Origin: Hawksworthiomyces lignivorus
Lineage: Eukaryota > Ascomycota > Sordariomycetes > Ophiostomatales > Ophiostomataceae
Length of the DNA stretch: 64,000 nt
Assembly (NCBI GenBank): GCA_002917075.1
Contig: NTMA01000115.1
Span: 62,001-126,000, forward strand
Reading direction: 5' to 3'
Position numbers and translations under genes: made by a program. The notes beneath the pieces are model-generated. The model was not told the DNA's origin, did not search any database, and saw only the letters and a list, made by a program, of their open reading frames with translations. How positions within the stretch are numbered: position 1 is the stretch's first letter; every line of letters starts with the position of its first letter. Below, piece by piece: positions 19,580 to 30,130 of this stretch.

Positions 19580-22500
19580 ATGAGCAGCCCCGTGTTTGGC
19601 AGAGCGAGTGGCCCACAACAGCTGCCGCAGCACCAACACCAAGGACAGGAGCAGCGGCAGACGGCCGCCCGCTCTGAGCACCGCCAAGCAGGACAGCATC
19701 TGCAGCAGGAGCGGTACGCTGCAGCAGAGAGCGGCTCGCAAGTGTTGCTCCCGCGACCGTCGCCGGCTCTTCCACAAGAGTCTCAGAACGGCCCACGACA
19801 ACAGCAACAAAAGGACTCAGCATCGTCTCGGCACGATGGTGGCAGCGACAACAATGCCTCCGGTACTGGAGCGGCCGCGGCCGAGGGCACAGCCAAACCG
19901 GTGACGGCGTGCTTCAACTGCCGGGCCCTCCGTCAAAAATGTGACCGGAAAATGCCCTGGTGGGTGCTGCTTCTCTTCCAAGTCTGTTTCTTGTGACTCG
20001 CTTCCAACATAAAGCATCGCTTCCCAAACTAAACCCATTGATTTTCAGCTCCCGTTGTACACTGCGACACCGTCCATGTCGTTATCCGTCCGGTTCTAAC
20101 CGAGGCCGAAAACACGGCAATGCATTGTAAGTTGCGCGCTGAAAGAAGGCGTCTCTCTGCGCCTCATGTTTCTGTGTCTCTTCATTGGCTGACATGGCGT
20201 CCTGCCCTTGAAAGCCTGCACAATACCCATTCCGCCACGGTAGATCGGCTACTGTCGCGGATCGGCGAGACAGCTGAGAGAGACCAGGTAGTTGCGGCGC
20301 TCCTCAACTTCGCCGGCGCCAACCACCAGCCCCACCAACCTCGACAACACAATGGCGCTGCCACCACCGCCTACGGGCCGGCATCCATTTCGCCGTCGTC
20401 GCCATCGTCGCCTCCGCCGCCGCCTTCTTCCAGCATCTACGCCGCCGACCTCCATCGCAGCACGAGCAACGTGAACCCTTCTAGCGCCTCCACCACAACC
20501 GGCGCCATGGCGGCCGAGCCGGAGTTTTTGGCGTCTTTTGCGTCTCCCTTGCACATCATGGCGGCCGCCATCACGGCAGACACCGCGCCGTACCTCCGCA
20601 GCTCCAATTCGCCAATGTCTTCCTCTTTCTTGACCGGTGGCACCAACCGCAACTTGATCGACGAGCGGCTGACACGCTACTTTAGTGAGACGGCACTCTG
20701 CTCTGTCCCCAAATTGGCATCATTGACTGACACGAGTGACAGCAACACAAACCACGCACCAGAAGGACTGGCAAGTGCTGGCCACCCAACCCATCGACAG
20801 CCCGCTCAAGTTGGAGACGGCTACGTGCGATCCGGTCGCCGCCCGCCTAATCGATGAGAGCGACGTCGTGTGGTACTTCAAATTGTGCGTATGAATAGCT
20901 ACTCACCTGTTTTAGGCTTCTTTTCTCTGTCGCCTGGGTCGCCACTAACTTCTAGGAAAGATTCTTCAAGTACAGGAATCCGCTGATCGGGCTGCTCGAC
21001 CCCATCCTGCACACGCCCGAATATGTGCACGCGACGTCCTTTGTCCTCTTCTCAGTCCTCTGCGCCCTGGGCTGTGCGGTATCAGACCGGCCGCGCGACC
21101 GCGTCGTATACCCTGCCCTGCTTTCCTTGGCCGAGGGCAACATGAAATGGGCGATCGCCGTGTGCGTCAAATCGCTCGAGACCGTCCAGAGCATCATCAA
21201 CATGCAGTACTGGGCGCCCATCTGCCAGCGGCAATCCGACGATCCGTACTGGTTACGGTTGAGCCATGTAGGTCTTGCCCAAGCATAAAATTTCAGAATA
21301 GCAGACTTCCGCATCTGGATAAATGTACTGATCGCCCTCTAGGCCGTCCAGCTTGCTAGGGAACTCGGGATTCACCGGCCAGCAACGATCGCAGAGCAGG
21401 TAAATAAGCTGGCGCCAGGCAATGCGAACCCAGACTTCAAGGAGCGGCTTTTCCGGAATTTTGAGCGGACGTGGCTCTACACCTTCATCTCCGACAAGGG
21501 CTTTGGCATTACTACGGGGCGGTCTATGGGAGTCGCTTTCAAGGAGATTCCCGTGTCGGCATCGGAATGGTGGCGCAAACCTATGACAGGACCCGTTGAC
21601 CGAAATGTCAGTGGCGTGCTTGAGTCGCGCTGGATGTTTGTGAGTGATCCCCTAGCATTTGTCGGCATATTTGTATCTACAGCAGAGAGGGGGAGGAGGG
21701 CGAGGAATAGGAAGCTGACTCTCGAGCAGCTGAATGCCATGGAAGAGCGGAAGCGCGTCGAGAACACGCTGGCGGGCGTCTCGCGGTGGCACGCCGAGCA
21801 CTACCGCTGCCTGGAGCAGACGCGCCACGCGCGGTGCACGCCGGACCGACCGCCGACGCCGTCGGGCCAGTACCTGTCGGTGCTGTCCTTCTACCTGGAC
21901 CACAGCATCATGGTGCTCAACGCGCAGGCGCTGCGGGACCTGATCGCCATCGACCAGACGGGCGCGTCGGCCGAGCTGCTCGAGCTGTCCGCCCTCAACG
22001 TCGACGTGGCCGGCCGCATGCTGGACACGATGCTGCGCGACGAGGTCATGCTGGAGCTCATGGTCGGCTTCCACAGCAACCAGTTCATCATGGTCTGCCA
22101 CGCCGCCACCGAGATCCTCTACGCTATCCAGCGCGGCGGCCTATCCCCGACAAAAGTCGACCAAGCCGCCGCCCGCGTCCGCGCCGTCCCGGGCCATCTC
22201 GAGCGTATCGCCGCCCGCCTGCCTGCCACTTCGCCCGCCCACCTCTACGCCAGCCTTGCGGGCTTTTTCGTCTGCCAGCTCGACAAGGTTGTCCGCAGCA
22301 ACACCGAGCGCACCAACAGCAACAATAGCAGTCACGGAAACAACAATAACAGCAACAGTAATAACAATAATGCGAGCCGTGCAGAGGAGGACCAGCACAG
22401 CACCGGCACCGACCACACGGACGCCGAGGACGATGACGGCCCGCAAGCGCGGAGCAACGGCGCCGGCGGAACTAGCACCACCCTTGACGCTGAGCAGGAC

Positions 22501-22677
22501 TCGCTATTGGCCGACTGGTGGAAGACGGTCGACGGCGGTGGCCTGCTGGACTCGACGACGTGGATGGACATGGGTTTCTTGAGCTCTGAGCAGCCTATCC
22601 TGGGCTCGCACGAACTGCAGGGCCCGTCGGGCACACAATCATCCGCGGCCGGGTTCAACCAGCCCATGTTTTCTTGA
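19580..22677 (+). CDS. Zn2Cys6 transcription factor with fungal-specific regulatory domain
   Basis: Seven exons, 19580-19959, 20049-20126, 20215-20684, 20743-20888, 20956-21267, 21343-21639 and 21730-22677, give 876 aa. The first intron splits the zinc cluster: ACFNCRALRQKCDRKMPC is completed by SRCTLRHRPC, giving CX2CX6CX5CX2CX6C at about residues 111-137, with RGRKHGNAL after it. A Gln-rich segment precedes the cluster and a Ser/Pro-rich linker follows. The middle domain includes PLIGLLDPILHTPEYVHATS and HAVQLARELGIHRP, typical of the fungal-specific transcription factor domain. An Asn/Ser-rich tract lies near residues 754-776. The 90-nt intron at 21640-21729 is in phase, has no stop codon, and could be retained. 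Targets are unknown; the divergent transporter is a candidate. Confidence 0.9.
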
Positions 22678-23514
22678 GATAACGAAAAGGTTTTTTTTGC
22701 TCTTTTCTTTTGTAAGATACCTAGTAGAAGCTACAAACCACGTATATAATGTTGAAGTAGAAACAAGCCTAATTTTTTAACATCAAAATTCACTTGGAAC
22801 GAGGCCACAGCAGAGTGGTGTATGCTATACGCGTACAGCAACAGATAGTCTATGTATGCCAATCACGGCCATAATTAGCACGTACCAAATTCAGTTAGGA
22901 GTTTAGACCTGTCTCTTTCACATCGAGTCTTTTGAGGTACCGATCGCATCGACCTCAATGTGAGTGGAAGATACATATAAAGATGAAAGGCATGGCACTA
23001 ATATGCTTTTTTTTTTTGAGACAGGTTGACAGTAATTTCTGATTTTACATAGCGGTGAAGAAAAACACCTTCCTGCAGAATGCAAGGCAATCTAAGATTT
23101 TACATAAAAAAAGCAGACTTAAAGGAAGGATGCCGAGTTCGTTTCGATGATCTGTTTGCTTGTTTCAGGTGCAGCTGCAGATTCCAGGATTCTCTGTTAA
23201 TAAGTCGGCGCTCTCTGCACCAGTCACAACAAATACAAGGAGAAAAAACAGATGGAAACAAAAGAGCGGGAGATGGTAGTGACAGTCTTGGAGTGAGGAC
23301 TATGTGAAGACATCGTCTGGTAGCACAACGAAAAGCATTGACCCGCGATTTCAACGTGGCGCACCTTCACCTCCGTAATTGACTTTAATAAGGTTTGGCT
23401 GCGTTGGGTCTTTGATAGATGCGCTGGAACCAGGGAGCCACTAGTCGGACAACTGGCCAGAGGCACCTAGCACCTGGTCGCGGACGTCTCTGGCAGTTTC
23501 GGCCGTCCGGCGCA

Positions 23515-23608
23515 CAGTTAACAACCAACTTAAAATTGATACGGGCAGGGGGAATCTGACTGTCTAATTAAAACATAGCATTGCGATGGCCAGAAAGTGG
23601 TGTTGACG

Positions 23609-23641
<33 letters not shown>

Positions 23642-23658
23642 CAGTAAAGAGATTTAAC

Positions 23659-23709
<51 letters not shown>
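23515..23709 (+). pseudogene. Fragment of nuclear large-subunit (26S/28S) rRNA gene
   Basis: This stretch matches the universally conserved LSU rRNA region that includes AATCTGACTGTCTAATTAAA, GCAATGTGATTTCTGCCCAG and AACGGCGGGAGTAACTATGA, ending with CTCTCTTAAGGTAGCCAAA. Similarity stops abruptly after about 23709, where rRNA should continue with the TGCCTCGTC segment. Upstream, similarity fades near 23475-23515. Compared with the remembered consensus it has several A/G and C/T changes (for example TTTAACCAAG for TTCAACCAAG), so it is a decayed, isolated piece and not a working rDNA unit. The 15-bp I-PpoI homing site sequence is intact at 23691-23705. Confidence 0.9.
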
Positions 23710-23810
23710 GCCCAAAACTAGTCACAGGATCGTGAGCACCCGATCTGTATCTAGGACCGTCCAACGGCAGTAACCACTGTATGGTCTTTTTAATGCTGAA
23801 CATGATCAGT

Positions 23811-23855
23811 TTTTCTTTTTCTTTTTCTTTTTCGTTTTTCTTTTTCTGCTTTTCA
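23811..23855 (+). repeat. T5C-type pyrimidine microsatellite
   Basis: Consecutive TTTTTC units with one G interruption, forming a pure pyrimidine run on the forward strand apart from that G. It lies about 100 bp downstream of the rRNA fragment. Confidence 0.8.
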
Positions 23856-24375
23856 TTTAGGATCCGCAACAGCTCCGTACGCGGGTAGTGTAGCCGCTAG
23901 AATTTTGGTCAACCTGCAGTGGTCTTATCACCAGGGAGGTCGGCGTCTTTAGCTTCTCGCTGTTTCAAGCCAGTAGATAACGAAACGGCGTCTACGCAGT
24001 TCCACCCAATTAGTGCCAAAAACGCCGTCGTTCCAATATTTGGCATTAGACGGAGCCTTCTTTCTGGGCCTTCATAGATTGTTGCCCTATGAAGTAATTG
24101 TCCGATGTAGGACAGTCGGCAGATCCGTGTCAATGAAGGCCGTAATGGTGGCGATATGGTTGGAGGACGTGGCTGGGTCCTGGAGGGAAATAGATGAGTG
24201 CTATGAGTTTCGTCCAAGATGATAAGACCAGGCGATGACCATATTTATCAAGCTTGCCTCTTATCATAAGTTCCCACTCACCAACAACTCATCTTCTCTA
24301 TCAGAACATAAAATCACTTATCGCCAAGCACAATACCTGAATTAACCACCCAAAACAAAATTTTTGAGCATAGAT

Positions 24376-25954
24376 ATGGCCCCTGGAGCTGTCGTCCAAC
24401 TTGCAGCTGCCGTCCCGTCTGGGACGGACGGTCTGAAGAGCAAAGGCGCTGCTGCCGTTACCGTGCAAAGCGTCAACCCGGCAAAGGACGCTTTAGATGC
24501 AGCGATTGCTCGGTACACAGCGAACAATCCACGCTCCCAGAGCCTGCACCAGCTGGCTACGGAGAGCATGCCCGGCGGCAACACGCGGACACAGCTGCAC
24601 ACGTCGCCGTTTCCGCTCTGCATGAAGTCTGGCAAGGGCTACCAAGTAACATCGGAGGATGACCGTGAGTACGTGGTGCCGGTACGGAAGTACCAAGAAG
24701 AAATAAAAAGGACGACGAAAGGGAAACAAGACAGCCAAATATGCTAATCATTTTTCAGGTATACCGACTTCGTCGGCGAGCTCACGGCCGCTGTATACGG
24801 CCACTCTCACCCGGTCATCATCTCGTCAATGTTGACAACTCTCACCACGGTGGGCATCAACCTCGGCGCAACCATTGCGCAGGAGCACGTCCACGCTTCC
24901 GCCATGTGCCAGCGCTTTGGCCTTGACCGCGTCCGCTTCACCAACTGCGGCACGGAGGCCAACCTGCACGCTTTAGCAGGAGCCCGCGCCTTCACGGGCA
25001 AGCGCAAGGTGGTGGTCTTTGCGGGCGGCTACCACGGCGGCGTGCTGATGTTCAGCGGCGGCAAGCCCGCTGCCAACAACGTCGACCGCGATGACTTCAT
25101 CGTGGCGAAGTTCAACGACGTGGAGAGCGCGCGCGCTGCCATCCGCCAGGAAGGCGTGGCGGCGGTGCTGGTGGAAGGTATGCAGGGTGGGCCCGGCGCC
25201 GTTCCTGGCACAAAAGAGTTTCTGAAAGCCATTGAAGAAACATCGAAAGAGGTAAGCACCGAAACCAGAGTATTATCCCGTGCCTGCTGGCGATATCCAT
25301 CTCTGACAACGAGCTTTTTTCTTGTCCTTCGTGCAGGCCGGCGTTGTCTTCATCCTCGATGAGGTCATGACCTCCCGCGTCGCTCCAGGCGGTCTGGCTT
25401 CCATTCACGGTCTTCAGCCCGACCTCAAGAGCTTCGGAAAATATCTCGGCGGTGGACTGGCCTTTGGCGCGTTTGGCGGCCGCGCTGACATCATGGCCAT
25501 GTACGACCCGCGACCTAGCGCATCGTCGTCGTCATCCCCTCTAACCCACCACGGCACGTTCAACAACAACAGCCTAGCAATGTACGTCGGGCATGCGGGG
25601 CTGTCCCAGATCTACACACCAGAGGTGTGCACCGCCTTCAATGCCATGGGCACGCAGCTGCTAGAGGAGCTAGCCGTCGTAACCAAGGGCACCAAGATGT
25701 GCTTCACGGGCGTAGGAACCGTAATGGGGTCGCACTTCACTGAAGCTGGCCTTCAGAAGATTGAGCGGGAGACTCAGGAGGACTGGACACTAAAGGAGCT
25801 CTTCTGGTTTGAGATGATGGAGGATGGTTTCTGGATCACGCGGCGGGGAAGCATTGCTCTATGCCTGGGCACCCCAGTCGAAGAGCTGCGTCGTTTTGTC
25901 CAGTGTGTCGCATCTTTCCTAAAGCGGCATGCAGACTTGGTCTCTGTCCCATAG
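24376..25954 (+). CDS. Class III PLP aminotransferase (glutamate-1-semialdehyde aminomutase-like)
   Basis: Three exons, 24376-24668, 24759-25251 and 25337-25954, give 467 aa. The start is ATG 24376 in a good context. The first intron uses GTACGT and restores DREYTDFVGELTAAVYGHSH. Features of the class III fold are visible: GTEANLHALAGARAFTGK (cofactor phosphate region), GGYHGG, FILDEVMTSR with the cofactor-ring Asp (about residue 269), and FGKYLGGGLAFGAFGG with the Schiff-base Lys (about 295). THHGTFNNNSLAM is also typical. The closest named family is glutamate-1-semialdehyde 2,1-aminomutase, but fungi make 5-aminolevulinate by another route. The real reaction is therefore probably transamination or amine shuffling on another small substrate. 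No partner genes are obvious nearby. Confidence 0.9.
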
Positions 25955-27664
25955 AGACACGAATGAAGACGAGCTGGGAGCCGTGTGGATAGCTTTGGAT
26001 TAAAACAAACGAACTGAATCACCTTGACCAAAAAGTCCTCAGCCAAGATTGCTCGCTCTCTCTAAGAGATATCATTATTGACATCAACTTGGAAAATGGT
26101 CGCATGAACAGAACTGCGTAGAGATACGGCGTACTCCGCTTTCCATAGGTGACAGAATTCGGACAATTCTTCAGCTGCCAAGCAGAAGAAGTATGTGCAC
26201 AATGCGCCACGCAGAGGCTAGAATTATTGAAAAGAGCGCATCGGTCGCTTTCTAAATAACAAAATTGTAGAACCAGATGACACACTCTCGAAAGGCTGTC
26301 AAATGGAAAAACTGAAAGATGGGCAACAAGACGCCAGAATGGGGCCAAGCGCCCAGAGAGGAGCTTAAAAGACAACTGGGACAAGTAAACATGGGGGTCA
26401 CAGAAGGCGTCATTGCGATATTACGTAACGCTGCAAGAAACAAGTACAAAGCCTGGGACCAATGAAGATCCATGCTGATGACGACAGCTCATTAGTTTAA
26501 GTCGGCAGTGCGGCAGGAACAGATTTATCACGTGGACAAAGGACAATTGCAACTTAGCGTGGGGACAGCGGACCCTTAACGGTAGTCTAAGTACTGTAGC
26601 GCCAAAATGTGGGCAGGCAGAGAAGGCGTGAGCGCTAACGTGCAATTCTCGTACCTAGAAATTAGTTTAGTATTACTCGTATGGTGATCTAAGATATGCT
26701 TGGCGAAACAATGGTGCAAACAAAGCCGTGTGTACCACCCAGATCTCCTCGAAAAAGAAGGAAAACTGGTTCTGCTGCTCTCCTGCAATTCTTTACTATT
26801 ACTTTGATAGTTTTTTCGTGTGAGAGTAGATCCAGCTGAGAGGCGACATGCATGTCAATGAGACGTAAAAAAGAGGGTCCTCGTCCCAAGGGATTTGGAC
26901 ACAAGATTTTCTTTCTTTTTTATTCTTTTTTTTTTTTTTTTTAATTTATTTCATTTTTAATCTTTTCTTTTTCTTCGCGTTATATAGCTCTCCTCTTATG
27001 ACAACTTGATCCTTACTTCTTGCTTTTCTCTTTCCCCTCCCGTTCATTTAACTTGCCCTTTTCTGTCTGCCGTGAGCTTTCTCCCTCTTCCTGTCTTGGC
27101 ACCAAACCTTAATTCCTCGGCAACCATTCAGAGATAGATAAGCCTGGAGAACGCCGCTTGCCTTTCGCTAATGGAATCCACAGATAAGAAGCGACAATAA
27201 GCACCTTCGAATTGGCAGACGAGAGCGATAGATATGGTAACAGTCCACTCACACTCAACAATAAACAGATAGGCAAGCTTGTGTACGGCGTCTTCACGAT
27301 ACGCTACCACGCCGTTCACCGCGCCGTTCTCATCTGTTTCGACTTACACCGGCTTATCTGAGCTGCCTCTGTTGTGTGAAGAAGCCATTGCATGAAGGTG
27401 AAGCTTGGATATATCAACTACAACTTTTCTTTGTAGTCACCGGCATTGCGATCCGGGATGCGACGTTGAGAGCAAGAGTTCAACTTTGTTTATTTTTCTT
27501 TTCGGGGAATTCTGATTTGCGCCTCTGTTAAAATTTGGTTTACCCAAATATCCTTGTACCTTCACTATTTTGGCGGCTCGGAACCTTATAGCCGCATCCT
27601 CCGACCTGCCAGAAATTGAAGCAAAGCACAACAAAAACGAGAGTCTTGGTAGGAAAGAGAGACC
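25955..27664. other. 1.7-kb spacer and promoter of the amino-acid permease
   Basis: No gene is supported. A T-rich/CT-rich block at about 26,910-27,060 followed by a mixed leader looks like a strong fungal promoter region for the permease. The remainder has only short unrelated frames. Confidence 0.5.
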
Positions 27665-29489
27665 ATGTCATATTATCAAGAAGAGCCGGCCCCGGGTGGC
27701 AACCCCGGCCGTCTGTACAACAACACCGACATAGCCATCGACTACCATGCTGCCGGCAAGAGCCAGGACCCATATGGCACTACTTACGACAAACCGTCCG
27801 CAGACGAGGCATCGTCTGGCGATTTTCTCGCCATCGACCCCCATTCCGGCGTCAAGCGCGGCCTGAAGACGCGCCATCTGAGTATGATGGCGCTGGCGGG
27901 TATTATCGGGCCCGGTCTGCTGGTCGGGTCCGGCGGCGCATTGTCGTCTGGCGGCCCCGCTGCGCTGGTTATTGGCTTCGGCGTCATTGGCATCATCGCC
28001 TTCAGCATCATGCAGAGCTTGGGCGAGCTGACGACGTTGTACCCTACGGGCGGTGCCTTTGTGTCGCTGGCCAACCGGTTTGTGGACAAGGCTTTTGGTG
28101 TGGCTGTTGGATGGAACTACTACGTGATCTGGTTTGCTGTGCTGGCAAACGAGTACAACACCATCACAAGCATCTTCTCGCTCTGGAGTGACAAGGTACC
28201 CCTCTGGGGTTACTTTCTGATCTTCTGGGTAAGCGGACCTCCTTTTGGTAAAAAAATCAGAAGTCAAGGTGCTAACAGTGAGAATAGTTTGCGTTCTTGG
28301 CATTTCAGCTGCTGGGTGTCCAGGCTTTTGGCGAAGCCGAATTTTGGCTGGCTTTATTGAAGCTGGGCGGCCTGGTTGCCTACTTTTTGTTTTCCATCAT
28401 GTAAGCTTCCGAACCAACTTTGAGAGTAATTCGCGTGCAGAGCTGTCGCTGACAAATATCCCTCTCAGCTACATCAGCGGCGGTATCCATGGCGTGCCTG
28501 CCATCCGCGGCGAGTACTGGCACAATCCTGGCGCGTTCCCTAACGGCTTCAAGGGCGTCGCGACCGTCTTCGTCTTCTGCTCGACTTTCTACGCCGGCGT
28601 GGAGTCCGTCGCGGTCGCCGCCACGGAGACCAAGAACCCCGGCGTGGCGGTGCCGCGGGCCATCCGGCAGGTGTTCTGGCGCATCCTGTTCATCTACATG
28701 GGCTCGGCCATCTTCTTCGGGCTGACGTGCCCCGCCAACGCCGACGGCCTCATCCACGGCGGCGGCAAGGCGCTCAAGTCGCCCATGACCATCGCCATCC
28801 AGAACGCCGGCTGGCAGTCGGGCGTGCACCTGATCAACGCCTTCATCTTTGTCACCTGCCTCAGCGCCGTCAACTCGAGCATCTACATCGGCAGCCGCAC
28901 GCTGCTGTTCATGGCGCAGGACGGCATGGCGCCGCGGTTCCTGGGCTGGACCAGCAAGCGCGGCGTTCCCGTGCCGGCCATCGTCTTCACTAACCTCTGC
29001 GGCGCCCTCAGCATGATGAACGTCTCCACCGGCGCCAGCAACGCCTACGGCTACATTGTCAACCTCTCGGGCGTCAGCACCTTTTTGGTGTGGGGCGGCA
29101 TCTCCTTCACGCACATCCGCTTCCGCTCCGCCTGGCGCGCCCAGGGCCACAGCGCCGACGAGCTGCCCTTCAAGTCCTTCCTCTATCCCTGGAACGCCTA
29201 CTTTGGCCTCTTCGCCAACGTCTTCCTCGCCCTCATCCAAGGCTGGGCCACCTTTGCGCCCTTCAACGCCGGCAACTTTGTCGACGCCTACATCCTGCTG
29301 CCGCTATTCGGAATAATCTTCGTCGGCTACAAACTGCTCTTCCGCACGCACTTCTGGCGCGCGCACGAGGTCGACCTGGTCTCGGGCCGCCGCCGCGACC
29401 TGGAGGAGGATAAGGAGATTGCGCAGGGCGATATTGGCCCGTCGGCGTCCATCGTTCCGCTGTGGAAGCGGCTGTGGCAGAATTTCTAA
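27665..29489 (+). CDS. Amino-acid permease (APC superfamily, YAT/AAP type)
   Basis: Three exons, 27665-28228, 28288-28400 and 28469-29489, give 565 aa. The introns of 59 and 68 nt have GTAAGC donors, and the first has a GCTAAC branch site. The protein has an ~80-residue polar N-terminal tail, then RGLKTRHLSMMALAGIIGPG at the start of TM1, a form of the conserved RHL-MIALGG-IGTG motif of fungal amino-acid permeases. GELTTLYPTGGAFV and the long TM series follow. It should be a plasma-membrane H+/amino-acid symporter. The substrate range cannot be assigned. The C-terminal tail is acidic and short. Confidence 0.94.
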
Positions 29490-30130
29490 ATGTACCTAAT
29501 GGAATACCGCGTGGAAAGAATATTATGAAAGGATGCATCTCGCTATTCAATTATTTTCTTTTTTATTTCGGATCATCTTCGTCGATACGATACCCTAGTT
29601 AGCTTGAGTTATTATTCAAAGTAAAATTTTGAATATTGAACAATATGTCTGTTTGAGATTAAGCAGCAAAAGAATTCTCTATAATTTGTAAGAGGAAAGT
29701 TTTACATCTCATTTTCTTTGATCCTCTTCACACCGGACATGAGCGTGGAGGATATGTGAGGCTGTCTGACGGCAACGCTTATTAGGCGGAATTTCCTTCT
29801 TGGGAAATCTGAGCCTGGTAAAATAAAAGTCACGTGTAATTACCTAAACAGTCCGCAAGTGGCAGCTCGTCATCAAACAATAAAGTGGACCCTTAATTTA
29901 CAGGCAATCGTCAACTGTCAATAGCAAGCTGCACCCATGTAATCAAGCTTGCAGCATTCCGAACTGACGGTTAGGAACGACGACGACTACGAGTGACAAG
30001 CAACGAGCTAAATGGGCGACTGACTCCGAAATTAACGGCATCCACAGACCATCCTGTAACGCATTACCAGCACAGTCCAGCAGCAAGTACACGCAACGAG
30101 GGATAGGGACCGAAGGACAACGGCAAGGCG
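29490..30130. other. Intergenic: permease 3' flank and ClC promoter
   Basis: AT-rich after the permease stop, then a more GC-rich leader before 30131. Nothing else was recognised. Confidence 0.45.

Larger units (their letters stand above)
22678..24375. other. 1.7-kb spacer with rRNA relic and pyrimidine tract
   Basis: No protein-coding gene was seen. It holds the transcription-factor 3' flank, a large-subunit rRNA fragment (23515-23709) and a T5C-type tract (about 23811-23855), both listed separately. The last ~350 bases are the likely promoter of the aminotransferase gene. Confidence 0.55.

Noticed and set aside
23475..23860. R2-type retrotransposon or group I intron at the rRNA fragment
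   Set aside because: No reverse-transcriptase or homing-endonuclease frame and no intron core could be recognised in the sequence after 23709; only the rRNA fragment itself is supported.
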